Shown here in pieces: positions 27,286 through 35,296 of a DNA stretch of 64,000 nucleotides. The DNA comes from Planctomycetota bacterium (GTDB taxonomy: Bacteria > Planctomycetota > UBA1135 > JACQFD01): the NCBI GenBank assembly GCA_016200225.1, contig JACQFD010000002.1, positions 186,001 through 250,000 of the forward strand. Reading direction: 5' to 3'. Position 1 is the first letter of the stretch. Every line of letters begins with the position of its first letter. Both the position numbers and the translations under genes were made by a program. Under the pieces are notes generated by a model that saw only the letters and a program-made list of their open reading frames with translations, made no database searches and was not told the DNA's origin.

Positions 27286-29861
27286 CGCGCGCCTCCCGAA
27301 TTATGAACATTCGCCGGAGCGTTCTCGAGCGTCCAGCCGAGCTGCGCGGCCGTCGACTCGTTCGGAGTCAGATCGGGATTGAGAATGCCGTTGTTGATTA
27401 GAATATTGCGCATATCCACCGGATACTGCGTCCCGAACGGAACGCCGCGGAACTGCGGCACAAAAGAAGTATTCGGTTGGATCGGCTCGTGTTTCGAGAA
27501 ACCGCGCCGGACGCCGTTTACAAAATAATCGAATTCGACGTCGGGCGCCCCGTGGACGACGATTTTGTTAAGATCCTTCGACTCGACCCAGAGTTCGGAT
27601 CGGCCGCCGACGGCTGTTAATTGTACAGTCAGTCCGCCCGTTTCCGAAACGAGCCGGAAATCCTCGGGAACGTCAATAATCGCGTCGCCATGCGAAAGAT
27701 GTCCGGTGCCGCGGAAATACGTGCCCGATTCGCGTCCCTCGAGGCAAACATAACGAATTTCCTTCGACGGATCGTTCGGATGCGGCTGCACGAAATATTT
27801 AAATCCGGTGCCGCCGAAATTGCCCGATGCAAAGATTGCGTAACCGGCGACTGACGGCGTGTTGCCCTGAACACCATAATTAACGCCGGTGCCCGTCGTC
27901 GCGACGCCGCGGACGCCGATCTGCGCCGAGGAGCCCTGCACGCCCGTGCCCGCCGCCGACAAACTCGAGCCGAGCACGCCGATCGAAGAGCCGGTTGTTA
28001 AATTACTAATACCGCGAATCGCCGTCGCGCCGCCGCCCGTCCCGAGGACGTCGAGCACGGGCGAAGGAGTGCCCGCGGCCGTGATCGGGCTTGCGAGCTG
28101 CGTCGCACCCACCGCGCCCGCCGCGATTTTCGCCGATGTTACAGATCCATCGGCCAGATCGGCCGTCGCCACGGATAAATCGATAATTTTGCTCGAATCC
28201 ACGGAATCCGACGCGAGCGATGTTAACGATACGGCTCCTGCCGCGATGGCGCTGTTCGTTACGGATGCGGCCCCGAGTTTCGGCGCCGTCACCGACGCGT
28301 CGGCGATTTTACTAGTATCCACGGCGAGGTTCAGAATCTTCGAATTATCGACGGCGCTATTTGCAATATTCACCGTCGTCACGACGCCCGTTCCGAGATC
28401 GGCCGTGGCGATGGAACCGTCCTGAATCTTCGAACTGTCGACCGCGCTCGCGCCAATCTTAATATTCGTAACGGCGCCGTCGGCGAGTTTTCCGGTTGTT
28501 ACGGATAAATTCGCGAGTTTCGAGGTGTCGACCGCATTATTAGCAAGCGCCGCATTGTCCACGGAACCCGGCGCGAACGCCGCGGTCGTGACCGCGCCCG
28601 CCGCGATTTTCGCCGACGTGACGGCGCCATTCGCGAGGTCGACGGTCGACACCGATAAATCTACAATTTTGCTCGAATCCACCGAATCCGCCGCGAGCGA
28701 TGTTAACGTTACGGCGCCTGTCGCGATCGCGCTGTTCGCTACGGATGCGGGCGCGAGCGCCGCCGATGTTACAGATCCAGCCCCGAGTTTCGCCGACGTC
28801 ACCGCGCCGTTCGCGAGGTCGACCGTCGCCACCGATAAATCTATTATCTTGCTCGAATCCACCGAATCCGCCGCGAGCGATGTTAACGTTACGGCGCCCG
28901 CCGCAATCGCGCTGTTCGTTACGGATGCCGGCGCGAGCGCCGCCGATGTTACAGATCCCGACCCGAGTTTCGCCGACGTGACCGCGCCGTTCGCGAGGTC
29001 GACGGTCGCCACCGATAAATCTATTATCTTGCTCGAATCCACCGAATCCGTCGCGAGCGATGTTAACGTTACGGCGCCCGCCGCGATCGCGCTATTGGTT
29101 ACGGCTGCCGCCGCGATGGCCGCCGATGTTACGGATCCTGTCGCGAGCGCGGCCGAAGTGACCGATGCCGCTCCGAGTTTCGCGGACGTGACCGCGCCGT
29201 TCGCGAGATCGGCCGTCGCCACCGACAAATCGATAATTTTACTCGAATCCACGGAATCCGGACCGAGCGATGTTAACGATACGGCGCCCGCCGCGATCGC
29301 GCTGTTCGTAACCGCTCCCGATGCGATCGCCGTCGATGTTACAGATCCGGCGCCGAGTTTATTGGATACAATCGCCCCGTCGGCGATGTCGACCGCCGCG
29401 ATGGTGCCATCCAGAATGTGCGCGGAGGTAATGAGTCCTGTCGGAATGCTTGCATTGCTGTCGAGGCCCGCCGCTTTTCCCGCCCGAATCGCGTACGGCA
29501 CAGAGAGCAGCGTCGTACGCGGCGTCATTTCGGAATTCGCCCCGACCGCGAGACCGAGATAGCGAACGTCGCCGTTAAAAAGATCGGCGGGGAACGCCGA
29601 CTGTTCGCCCAGAATTAAATTTACAACTCCGTTCAGCGCCGTGGGCGACTGCGTTTCGGTCCAGAGCGCCGTGCCGCCCGTCGAAACGTCATAAATGGAC
29701 AATTGTACGGTCACCGGCCCGTTCAGCGGCGATCCGCCCGCGTTCGCGAGGCGCGCCTGCCAGTGGATGAGTTGCGGCGGCGGTCCCTGCGCGAGTGCTC
29801 CGGAAACGGATAATGAAACTAATGCTAAAGAAAGAGCAGCGCTGGCGCGTCGGTGACGCAT
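27282..29861 (-). CDS. Secreted decapeptide-repeat protein
   Basis: 859 residues. The ATG at 29861 is preceded by a strong AGGAGG, and a signal peptide (MRHRRASAALSLALVSLSVSG-ALAQ) follows; the ATG-like start at 29882 is less good. Residues ~30-130 are an INYQGRL-type beta domain (PPQLIHWQARLANAGGSPLN). Residues ~130-520 are tandem ten-residue units (VTSAKLGAGS, VDSSKIIDLS, VTNSAIAAGA and similar), six units per 60-residue super-repeat. The C-terminus has a GTGFKYFVQPHPNDPSKEIR domain typical of phage-tail-like/adhesin proteins. No phage genes are near, so an extracellular fibre or adhesin is likely. It overlaps the following IPT-domain gene. Confidence 0.78.
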   Translation of the reverse strand: MRHRRASAALSLALVSLSVSGALAQGPPPQLIHWQARLANAGGSPLNGPVTVQLSIYDVSTGGTALWTETQSPTALNGVVNLILGEQSAFPADLFNGDVRYLGLAVGANSEMTPRTTLLSVPYAIRAGKAAGLDSNASIPTGLITSAHILDGTIAAVDIADGAIVSNKLGAGSVTSTAIASGAVTNSAIAAGAVSLTSLGPDSVDSSKIIDLSVATADLANGAVTSAKLGAASVTSAALATGSVTSAAIAAAAVTNSAIAAGAVTLTSLATDSVDSSKIIDLSVATVDLANGAVTSAKLGSGSVTSAALAPASVTNSAIAAGAVTLTSLAADSVDSSKIIDLSVATVDLANGAVTSAKLGAGSVTSAALAPASVANSAIATGAVTLTSLAADSVDSSKIVDLSVSTVDLANGAVTSAKIAAGAVTTAAFAPGSVDNAALANNAVDTSKLANLSVTTGKLADGAVTNIKIGASAVDSSKIQDGSIATADLGTGVVTTVNIANSAVDNSKILNLAVDTSKIADASVTAPKLGAASVTNSAIAAGAVSLTSLASDSVDSSKIIDLSVATADLADGSVTSAKIAAGAVGATQLASPITAAGTPSPVLDVLGTGGGATAIRGISNLTTGSSIGVLGSSLSAAGTGVQGSSAQIGVRGVATTGTGVNYGVQGNTPSVAGYAIFASGNFGGTGFKYFVQPHPNDPSKEIRYVCLEGRESGTYFRGTGHLSHGDAIIDVPEDFRLVSETGGLTVQLTAVGGRSELWVESKDLNKIVVHGAPDVEFDYFVNGVRRGFSKHEPIQPNTSFVPQFRGVPFGTQYPVDMRNILINNGILNPDLTPNESTAAQLGWTLENAPANVHNSGGAR
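28610..29160. repeat. 180-bp direct repeats inside the decapeptide-repeat gene
   Basis: The motif GAGCGATGTTAACGTTACGG occurs at about 28696, 28876 and 29056, exactly 180 bp apart, with near-identical sequence around each. This is 60 codons, the six-unit super-repeat. The high DNA identity suggests recent unequal recombination, so copy number may vary between strains. Confidence 0.8.
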
Positions 29862-30214
29862 GAAGGCCTCCTGATGGGGCATTTTAGTATTCGCGGTTGT
29901 GGTACAGAGGTGGTTCCAATCCGGCGTCCGATCGACTCCCTCGACGCCGTCGTTAATTTAGTAAAAACACAGAACGCGCTCACGACGACGCGGCGTGCGC
30001 GGCGCGTTCGAGCGTGCGGATTACTAAAAAAAGTCGACGTGTGTGCCGGGGGTTTGGGATGCCGGTTGCACGTAAATGTCGCGAAAGACGGGGTTTCGCG
30101 ATATTTGGTTTTACTATGACTTCTTAATTCCGGCAAGCGCAGGCAACCTAATCGTTGCGCCCGTCGAAGCCTCCGCCGCCGCTCACACCCGACGCGCGCG
30201 CCGCCGCGTTTGTC
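29862..30214. other. Intergenic region upstream of the decapeptide-repeat gene
   Basis: About 350 bp, no gene. Contains a small perfect hairpin TCGCGAAA-GACGGGG-TTTCGCGA near 30079-30101. It should hold the promoter of the 29861 gene and the end of the 30215-31099 transcript; I cannot assign a -35/-10 pair. Confidence 0.45.
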
Positions 30215-31099
30215 CTATTTCGAGAGGTCGCGGGCGGTTGCGTCGAAGAACTCAATACATTTCGCCACGTTCTTCTCGAGTTCGACCCCCTCGCCCGTCT
30301 CGTATTCAACGCTGATCAATCCGCGAAATTTTTGACGTTTCAATTCCGCGAACATCGCGCGGGCGTTTCCCTTGCCGGTGCCCCACGGCTGATCGACGCC
30401 GTCGGTGATGTCCTTGAAATGAAGTTCAATGATCTTCCCTTCGTATTGAACCAAACAATCGACCGGCACGAGCCCGGATCGCGGCCAGTGTCCCGTGTCG
30501 GCACAGGCCCCGACGCGCGCGCCGCGTTTTTTAACATTGCGAAGGACGACTTCGGGATCCCAGTAATGCGACGGTTTCGGATGATTATGAACCGCCGCGT
30601 TTATTTTATATTCGTCGCATAACTTCTCGACGAGATCGAACGCGTCCTCGTCGGGTTCGCAACTGATATTTTCGAGATCGAGCGCCTTCGCGAATTCAAA
30701 GAACTTCCGCGTCGCCGCCTCGTCCTTCGACGGATGCACGACGCCGAAACTGAGCGCTTTGACGCCGTTTTTCTTTAACGAATCGATCAGTAGTTTTCGG
30801 TCGTCGTCCTTCATTTCGGGTCCGACTTTCACGTCCGCGCGGCCGCGCGCGAGGGCCTGACCGGGAAACAATTCTATATATTTCAATCCGAGGCGCGCCG
30901 CCGTCTCGATGGCCTCGACCGCGCTGCGATCGCGAAACGTCCACGCCTGCGTGCCAAGGCGCCATCCGAGTTTTTCGGCGGCGGCGTCGTCACGCGCCGG
31001 CGCAGTGGCCGACTGCGTTTTATGTGTAGAATCCTGGGACGACGAAGCCGAGGCGAATACGAGTCCTGCCATGGCGGCGAATTGAATGTATGCGTTCAT
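30215..31099 (-). CDS. Exported sugar phosphate isomerase/epimerase-like TIM-barrel protein
   Basis: 294 residues. A signal peptide (MNAYIQFAAMAGLVFASASS) precedes an AP-endonuclease-2 type TIM barrel: LGTQAWTFRDRSAVEAIETA, LGLKYIELFPG, NAAVHNHPKPSHYWDPEVVL, VGACADTGHWPRSG and IIELHFKDI, with metal-binding Glu, His and Asp residues in the usual places. Family members isomerise or epimerise sugars or their derivatives. An exported copy is common in planctomycetes. It follows the Tat-signal isomerase 31118-32011 by 18 bp in the same direction. Confidence 0.83.
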   Translation of the reverse strand: MNAYIQFAAMAGLVFASASSSQDSTHKTQSATAPARDDAAAEKLGWRLGTQAWTFRDRSAVEAIETAARLGLKYIELFPGQALARGRADVKVGPEMKDDDRKLLIDSLKKNGVKALSFGVVHPSKDEAATRKFFEFAKALDLENISCEPDEDAFDLVEKLCDEYKINAAVHNHPKPSHYWDPEVVLRNVKKRGARVGACADTGHWPRSGLVPVDCLVQYEGKIIELHFKDITDGVDQPWGTGKGNARAMFAELKRQKFRGLISVEYETGEGVELEKNVAKCIEFFDATARDLSK

Positions 31100-31117
31100 A
31101 TTATAGCAATAATTATA

Positions 31118-32011
31118 TTAAATATCGCAAATATCGATGGCCTTGCGCAGCGCGCCGAGCGGATTCTTGGACGGCGGCATGAATTCCTGCGAAACGTAAC
31201 CCTGATAGCCGGCGTCCGCGATCGCGCGCATGACCGCCGGATAATACAACTCCTGCGTTTCATCAATTTCGCCGCGCCCCGGAATGCCGCCCGTATGGAA
31301 ATGTCCGATGATCGAAATGTTGTCGCGAATCGTGCGAATCACGTCCCCCTCCATGATCTGCATATGATAAATATCATAAAGCAGTTTCACGCGCGGCGAA
31401 CCGACTCCCTTCACGACGCCCGCGCCGAACGCGGTACGATCGCATTGGTAATCATGGTGGTCGACTTTACTATTTAACAATTCGAGAACGATGTTCACGC
31501 CGCTTTTTTCCGCGGCCCCGGCGATTTTCTTGAGGCCGTCGATGCAGTGTTTCATTCCCTCGTCGTCCGAAATGCCTCGTCGGTTGCCCGAAAATGTAAT
31601 TAACGTCGGAACGCCGGCTTCTTTAGCAATCGGAATCATCCGTTCGAATTCCTTCGCGAGCCGATCATGATTTTCGACGCGATTCCAACCCTCGGGAATA
31701 TTGCCCGGGCCGTTGCCCAGCGCGCAGACGAGACCGTGCTTTGCCGGCACGCCCCACTCCTTTTCATCTAACAATTCAATCGAGTGGCCGCCCATCTGCG
31801 CCATCGCCTTGCACAAATCGTCGAGGCCGATGCCTCCATAACACCAGCGGCACGCGGAATGTTTGATTCTGCCTTTGCGTTTTGTCGCGCCGCCTGCCGC
31901 GGGCGCGTCCTGAAACGCGCGTTCGGTCGAATTATTTAGGATTCCCGCCCGAACGATGCCGGGCGCCAACGGAACGGCGGCAGCCGACGAAAGAAACTGT
32001 CTTCGATTCAT
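31118..32011 (-). CDS. Tat-exported hydroxypyruvate isomerase-like TIM-barrel protein
   Basis: 297 residues starting MNRRQFLSSAAAVPLAPGI, a twin-arginine (NRRQFL) signal peptide. The barrel shows CRWCYGGIGLDDLCKAMAQM, SIELLDEKEWGVP, NIVLELLNSKVDHHDYQCD, KLLYDIYHMQIMEGDVIRTI and GHFHTGGIPGRGEID, as in the Hyi/sugar isomerase family. The longer frame to 32086 has no signal. Together with the following gene it is a likely two-gene sugar-processing operon in the envelope. Confidence 0.85.
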   Translation of the reverse strand: MNRRQFLSSAAAVPLAPGIVRAGILNNSTERAFQDAPAAGGATKRKGRIKHSACRWCYGGIGLDDLCKAMAQMGGHSIELLDEKEWGVPAKHGLVCALGNGPGNIPEGWNRVENHDRLAKEFERMIPIAKEAGVPTLITFSGNRRGISDDEGMKHCIDGLKKIAGAAEKSGVNIVLELLNSKVDHHDYQCDRTAFGAGVVKGVGSPRVKLLYDIYHMQIMEGDVIRTIRDNISIIGHFHTGGIPGRGEIDETQELYYPAVMRAIADAGYQGYVSQEFMPPSKNPLGALRKAIDICDI

Positions 32012-32091
32012 GGCGATCCGAGGATAACAACGAATTCGCGGATCAAAACGAAAAACGCGGCTGAAAAAACAAGACGGACCCCCCAAATACT

Positions 32092-32114
32092 AGACGGGCC
32101 CAGTGGGCCCGTCT
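32092..32114. terminator. Hairpin between 31118-32011 and the winged-helix gene
   Basis: AGACGGGCCC-AGT-GGGCCCGTCT, a 10-bp perfect stem with a 3-nt loop. It lies 48 bp beyond the stop of the 32162-32467 gene (minus strand). No long T-run follows, so it is only a probable terminator. Confidence 0.5.
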
Positions 32115-32161
32115 TTCAATTCCTAATATTCAGCCAAAAGCGTGAATATTACTTTTTGGAA

Positions 32162-32467
32162 TTACTTTTTGCCTTTGCCGAGCGTGTACGAACCGCGCGC
32201 GACTCGCTTGAAGCGCTTGTTCGTGCTGAGACGCATTGCAACGATTCCCTTGAAATTGGCGCTCGACGTCGCGTAGCCGGCTTTTTTGACCGCCGACGCG
32301 ATTTCAGAGATTCCAAGAGGGCCGCGTGCTGAGGAAAGTGCGCTGGAAATGTAAGTGGAGAGGTCCTCGCCCGCCGGTCGGCGTCCGCCCCCTGCTCGCT
32401 TCTTTCCAGCCTTCTTCGCAGCGGAAACTGACATGATGGACTTGGAGGTGCTGTAGGACATTCTCAT
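32162..32467 (-). CDS. Small basic winged-helix (HARE-HTH-like) DNA-binding protein
   Basis: 101 residues. The N-terminal third is Lys/Arg/Ala/Gly-rich (AAKKAGKKRAGGGRRPAG). The rest (STYISSALSSARGPLGISEI, ASAVKKAGYATSSANFKGIV, RFKRVARGSYTLGK) matches the HARE-HTH pattern, a winged helix found in small nucleoid-associated or histone-H1-like proteins. It probably binds DNA non-specifically. AAAGGA lies 7 nt before the ATG at 32467. Codon use differs from most neighbours. About 740 bp upstream is non-coding, so the promoter region may be long. Confidence 0.75.
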   Translation of the reverse strand: MRMSYSTSKSIMSVSAAKKAGKKRAGGGRRPAGEDLSTYISSALSSARGPLGISEIASAVKKAGYATSSANFKGIVAMRLSTNKRFKRVARGSYTLGKGKK

Positions 32468-33210
32468 TTCTGGTTCCTTTGTGATGTTTTAGGAGAAGTT
32501 ATCAAGACGGAATTCTCGTTCGAAAATTGACAGTTCCGATCAGTAGGAAAGCGACCTTTCGGACGCTTGCCGCCGCCGAAATTGTCTAGTCTGACGAAAA
32601 CTCCACTTGAAACAGATGGCATTGTAAAAGAGTTTGAGAATTGCTTTCAACCAAAAATTTTCATTTTTCTTTCGTTGGCAGCAATTTGTCAGGTTGTCCG
32701 GCAATTCTCGCATCAGTAATTTCATACGAAACATCCAACCGATCTGCTGGAATTGCGCGAATTTCACAACAACGCTTCGATTGACAATCCTGAATCGTCA
32801 AGATCGAGATCAGAATTGAGAGTTTTGAGCTCGATTCAACGTTTTGAACTCAATTCACGGAAACTCGGGCCTTGGCAATCGATTGAAATTCATCAAATCG
32901 GATCAGTTGCGTCTTTACGAAACACATTTGGCGAATATTTGGCGAAAACGAATCCGCAGCGCATTGAAAAGTTTGGGAATTTCCAGAACACGGAAGATCG
33001 TCGTTCATTCGATCCCAAAACATTCTTGCCGGAACAATCGTTCGAATCGTTGTTGCCGTCATTCTTCTGAATTCAGCGCCAATCGCGCGCATGGCGTGTT
33101 GACAGTTACTGCCGAACGCCAGCCACTGCAAGTTTTGATGATCGAGAGACGCGGGTATTGCATGCCGCCCGCGACGCATCAACTATTACAAATAGATCTC
33201 AAGCTCACGG
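32468..33210. other. Low-GC region without a convincing gene
   Basis: About 740 bp that is clearly poorer in G+C and CpG than the rest of the window. Short frames exist on both strands (for example 32753-33070 and 32844-33296 plus, 32540-32767 minus) but their translations have no domain, signal peptide or codon pattern that fits the window. It may be decayed or acquired DNA, or a long leader of the winged-helix gene. Confidence 0.5.
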
Positions 33211-34059
33211 TCAATGTTCCATTTGAACGCTCGCATTATATGCGTTCACAACCATCGTTTCCGGTTCTTCAATTACCCAAGCGGGAATATATGTAAGCTT
33301 AACTTTACTCCCGGGACGGTAAGAACTCCGCCTCAGGTGATATTCAAGTCTCCATTTTGCGCTCTTCTTAAATTCCTCGATGTCTCTTGCGCCAACGCCT
33401 TTAAACTCCAGGAATAATGCGGCCGAGTCTACCGCCGCTTCTTTTGTTATGATCGGCTTCGCGCTTCCGGACTTCTCTTCAAAAGTGCCAAAAGTAACAT
33501 ATCCATCAAATTGCGTCTTTCCGGTAATATAGAGAATTGAGGCCTCGTCCATCGGGATATCTTTATAAGTTAACTGAAGACGGATCGTATGCCCACGGTC
33601 CCAGTCGAATTGGGGTTTATCCTGTCCCGACGAACTGTGCTGCACCGACTTGGCTACATAATTAACATTTGGCGGCAGCGGTCCGAAATGTTGAATGATC
33701 CAATTCTTCGCGCCTTCGACGGCTTCGTCGTCGGTTGCATACGGCGGCTCGGACGGGGGTTTTGGCGGAATTTGACGCACCTTTGGATAACGAAATGTCC
33801 CCTCACCTTCGTCTTCGTCTTCGTCTTCAAACTGATCACTTTCAAAAATGGGTTTTGCGGCGTGAAAAATTAGCGTAGGCAATTTCATATCCAACATTTG
33901 CGGACCGCTGGATGGCTTGGTCGAAGCGTCAGGCTCCGGCGCGACGACGATTGAATCGTCCGACTTAAGCGTTTTGGATCTCGACTGGAAAGTAAACAAA
34001 AACCAACCCCCGATCAGCGCAAACAAGATCGCAACGAAAGCGAGGGCGCGAATATTCAT
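33211..34059 (-). CDS. Membrane-anchored protein of unknown function
   Basis: 282 residues from ATG 34059: MNIRALAFVAILFALIGGWF is a clear N-terminal anchor. A Pro/Asp/Glu-rich linker (DQFEDEDEDEGEG) follows. The C-terminal two thirds are alpha+beta (WIIQHFGPLPPNV, IRLQLTYKDIPMDEASILYI, WRLEYHLRRSSYRPGSKVKL, AWVIEEPETMVVNAYN) and may be PepSY-like, but this is weak. The open frame extends to 34278 across the dispersed element; that part is not coding. Lower CpG use than most genes here. Confidence 0.65.
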   Translation of the reverse strand: MNIRALAFVAILFALIGGWFLFTFQSRSKTLKSDDSIVVAPEPDASTKPSSGPQMLDMKLPTLIFHAAKPIFESDQFEDEDEDEGEGTFRYPKVRQIPPKPPSEPPYATDDEAVEGAKNWIIQHFGPLPPNVNYVAKSVQHSSSGQDKPQFDWDRGHTIRLQLTYKDIPMDEASILYITGKTQFDGYVTFGTFEEKSGSAKPIITKEAAVDSAALFLEFKGVGARDIEEFKKSAKWRLEYHLRRSSYRPGSKVKLTYIPAWVIEEPETMVVNAYNASVQMEH

Positions 34060-34092
34060 AAATGTCTTGCAACAGTTTAACGACTCCGCACG

Positions 34093-34149
34093 AAAAGGGG
34101 ACGGGTCCAATTTTTCAGTCAGTTGCACAAATTGGACCCGTCCCCTTTT
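34093..34149. repeat. REP-like 21-bp perfect hairpin
   Basis: Arms 34093-34113 and 34129-34149 are exact complements (right arm AAATTGGACCCGTCCCCTTT + T), separated by 15 nt. The right arm is the first part of dispersed element copy 2; related single arms occur at 20829, 21027 and 23213. Such palindromes resemble REP/REPIN units moved by Y1 (RAYT) transposases, none of which is in the window. Confidence 0.8.
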
Positions 34150-34551
34150 TCCTGCAAAGCGCTCGTGGCATGTGGCCAGGATCACCAACAGGCGGTCGCG
34201 CGACGCGCGGTGTGGCCGCGCTTGCGCGGGCACGCGCGCGCCGCGACGGCCGAGCAGCCGCGCTTTTATTAGTGACATGTTATCGTTAGTACTGGCGGGC
34301 GGCGGGTCCGTGGCGCCAGACAGCGGCGGCGAAGGCGACGCCCCGTCGCGTCGAGCGTGTGGTTCTCGCTTTCGTGTGGGTCGCGACAGGGCGTGGCCGG
34401 AGCGTCGCCGCTGCGCCGCGCCGCGGAGCCCGCCGCTCGCTTTGGCCTAATTGTTATCACTCCTCGTCGATGATCATGCCGACTCGACGTCTGAGGCGAG
34501 CGCGCCGCGGAGCCCGCCGCCCGCTTTGACTTATTTGTTATCACTCGTTGC
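34130..34551. repeat. Dispersed ~425-bp non-coding element, copy 2
   Basis: Same block order as copy 1 at 23213-23640: CATGTGGCCAGGATCAC, GCGCGGTGTGGCCGCGC, GACGGCCGAGCAGCCG, ATCGTTAGTACTGGCGGGCG, GGCGACGCCCCGTCGCGTCG and two GCCGCGGAGCCCGCCGC units with TTTGAC-TATTTG-like tails, each followed by ATCACTC. By eye the copies agree at most positions. The remaining ~200 bp up to the next gene shows nothing distinct. Confidence 0.85.
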
Positions 34552-34749
34552 CGGTGAATAAATTACTGTTCGCAAACGCGGACACAAATCATCCCGCCGG
34601 ACGTCACTGCAAACCTCTTCAATAACGCCACTTATGCCTGCCTCATAACCGCACTCTCACGCTGGAATGGCATTCGCATTTGATCACTCCGGATTTCACG
34701 AATACATAAATTCCACAAATCAGCCGGGCCAACGCCCAGGACTCTAACA

Positions 34750-35175
34750 ATGACATCCTTACTCAAATGCACACGTTTCGCAGCGATCGCCCTCGCGATT
34801 ACCGCTCTTGGAGGCGCCGCAACCGCTCAGAATATTCAAATCGGTTTCGGTAATTTCGGCCACGGAAAATTTAATATCGGAGCATCGTTACAATTCGGAA
34901 ACCGCGGCGTCGTCCGCGAAGTGCGCGAACGCGAGTTTCGCCGCCGTGAAATTTATATTCCAGCCCACTACGAAATCGTTTCGCGTCAAATCTGGATCGA
35001 AGGCTGTTTCCGGGATGTCTGGGTCGAACCCGTTTACGATTTTCGCCGCGATGCGTGCGGCAATTTGATCCGCGTCGTCGCGCGCGCCGGGTACTGGACC
35101 CGCGTTCAAGACGCCGGCCACTATGAAACCGTCCGCGAAAATGTCTGGGTCGACGGTCGTTTCGAGTGCCGTTAG
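34750..35175 (+). CDS. Small secreted protein with Trp/Tyr-rich motif repeats
   Basis: 141 residues. Signal peptide ends at AATAQ (LAITALGGAATAQ). The mature part contains RREIYIPAHYEIVSRQIWIE, FRDVWVEPVYDFR, RAGYWTRVQDAGHYETVREN and VWVDGRFECR, i.e. repeated W-V-x-G/P-x-Y type motifs of an exported protein family seen in planctomycetes; function unknown. ATG start. A hairpin (35187-35228) follows the stop. Confidence 0.7.
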   Translation: MTSLLKCTRFAAIALAITALGGAATAQNIQIGFGNFGHGKFNIGASLQFGNRGVVREVREREFRRREIYIPAHYEIVSRQIWIEGCFRDVWVEPVYDFRRDACGNLIRVVARAGYWTRVQDAGHYETVRENVWVDGRFECR

Positions 35176-35186
35176 TCCTTTAAGAC

Positions 35187-35232
35187 CACAATCGCTGGCC
35201 GCGGAGCGCACCGCCGCCCGCGATTGTGCATT
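35187..35232 (+). terminator. Probable terminator after 34750-35175
   Basis: CACAATCGC at 35187 pairs with GCGATTGTG at 35220 (9-bp stem, 24-nt G+C-rich loop), followed by CATTTT. Located 12 bp after the stop. Confidence 0.5.
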
Positions 35233-35268
35233 TTGAGGCGAATCTGTTAAGATTTGGACCCCCTCCTC

Positions 35269-35285
35269 TACGAGGTTTCCTCGTA
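35269..35285 (+). promoter_or_regulatory. Leader hairpin just upstream of the PSCyt1 gene
   Basis: TACGAGG-TTT-CCTCGTA, a 7-bp perfect stem ending 12 nt before the ATG at 35297, placing it over the expected ribosome-binding site. It could modulate translation; no further evidence. Confidence 0.35.
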
Positions 35286-35296
35286 AGACGGCCGAT

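Noticed and set aside
28610..29160. Possible CRISPR array from the regular 180-bp repeats
   Set aside because: Repeats are in-frame codons of a protein gene, and no short repeat/spacer structure is present.
28525..29562. Long open frame on the plus strand (Ser/Thr/Ala-rich)
   Set aside because: It is the antisense of the decapeptide repeats in 27282-29861; the repeats keep the opposite strand open, and it has no signal or start context.
27282..29861. Phage tail fibre gene indicating a prophage
   Set aside because: No integrase, terminase, capsid or tail genes are nearby, and a signal peptide is present.
32753..33296. Two overlapping plus-strand frames in the low-GC gap
   Set aside because: No domain, signal peptide or plausible start site, and different frames overlap; codon pattern does not fit either strand.
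34060..34278. N-terminal extension of the 33211-34059 gene
   Set aside because: This part lies in the REP-like hairpin and dispersed element, and the ATG at 34059 starts a clear membrane anchor.
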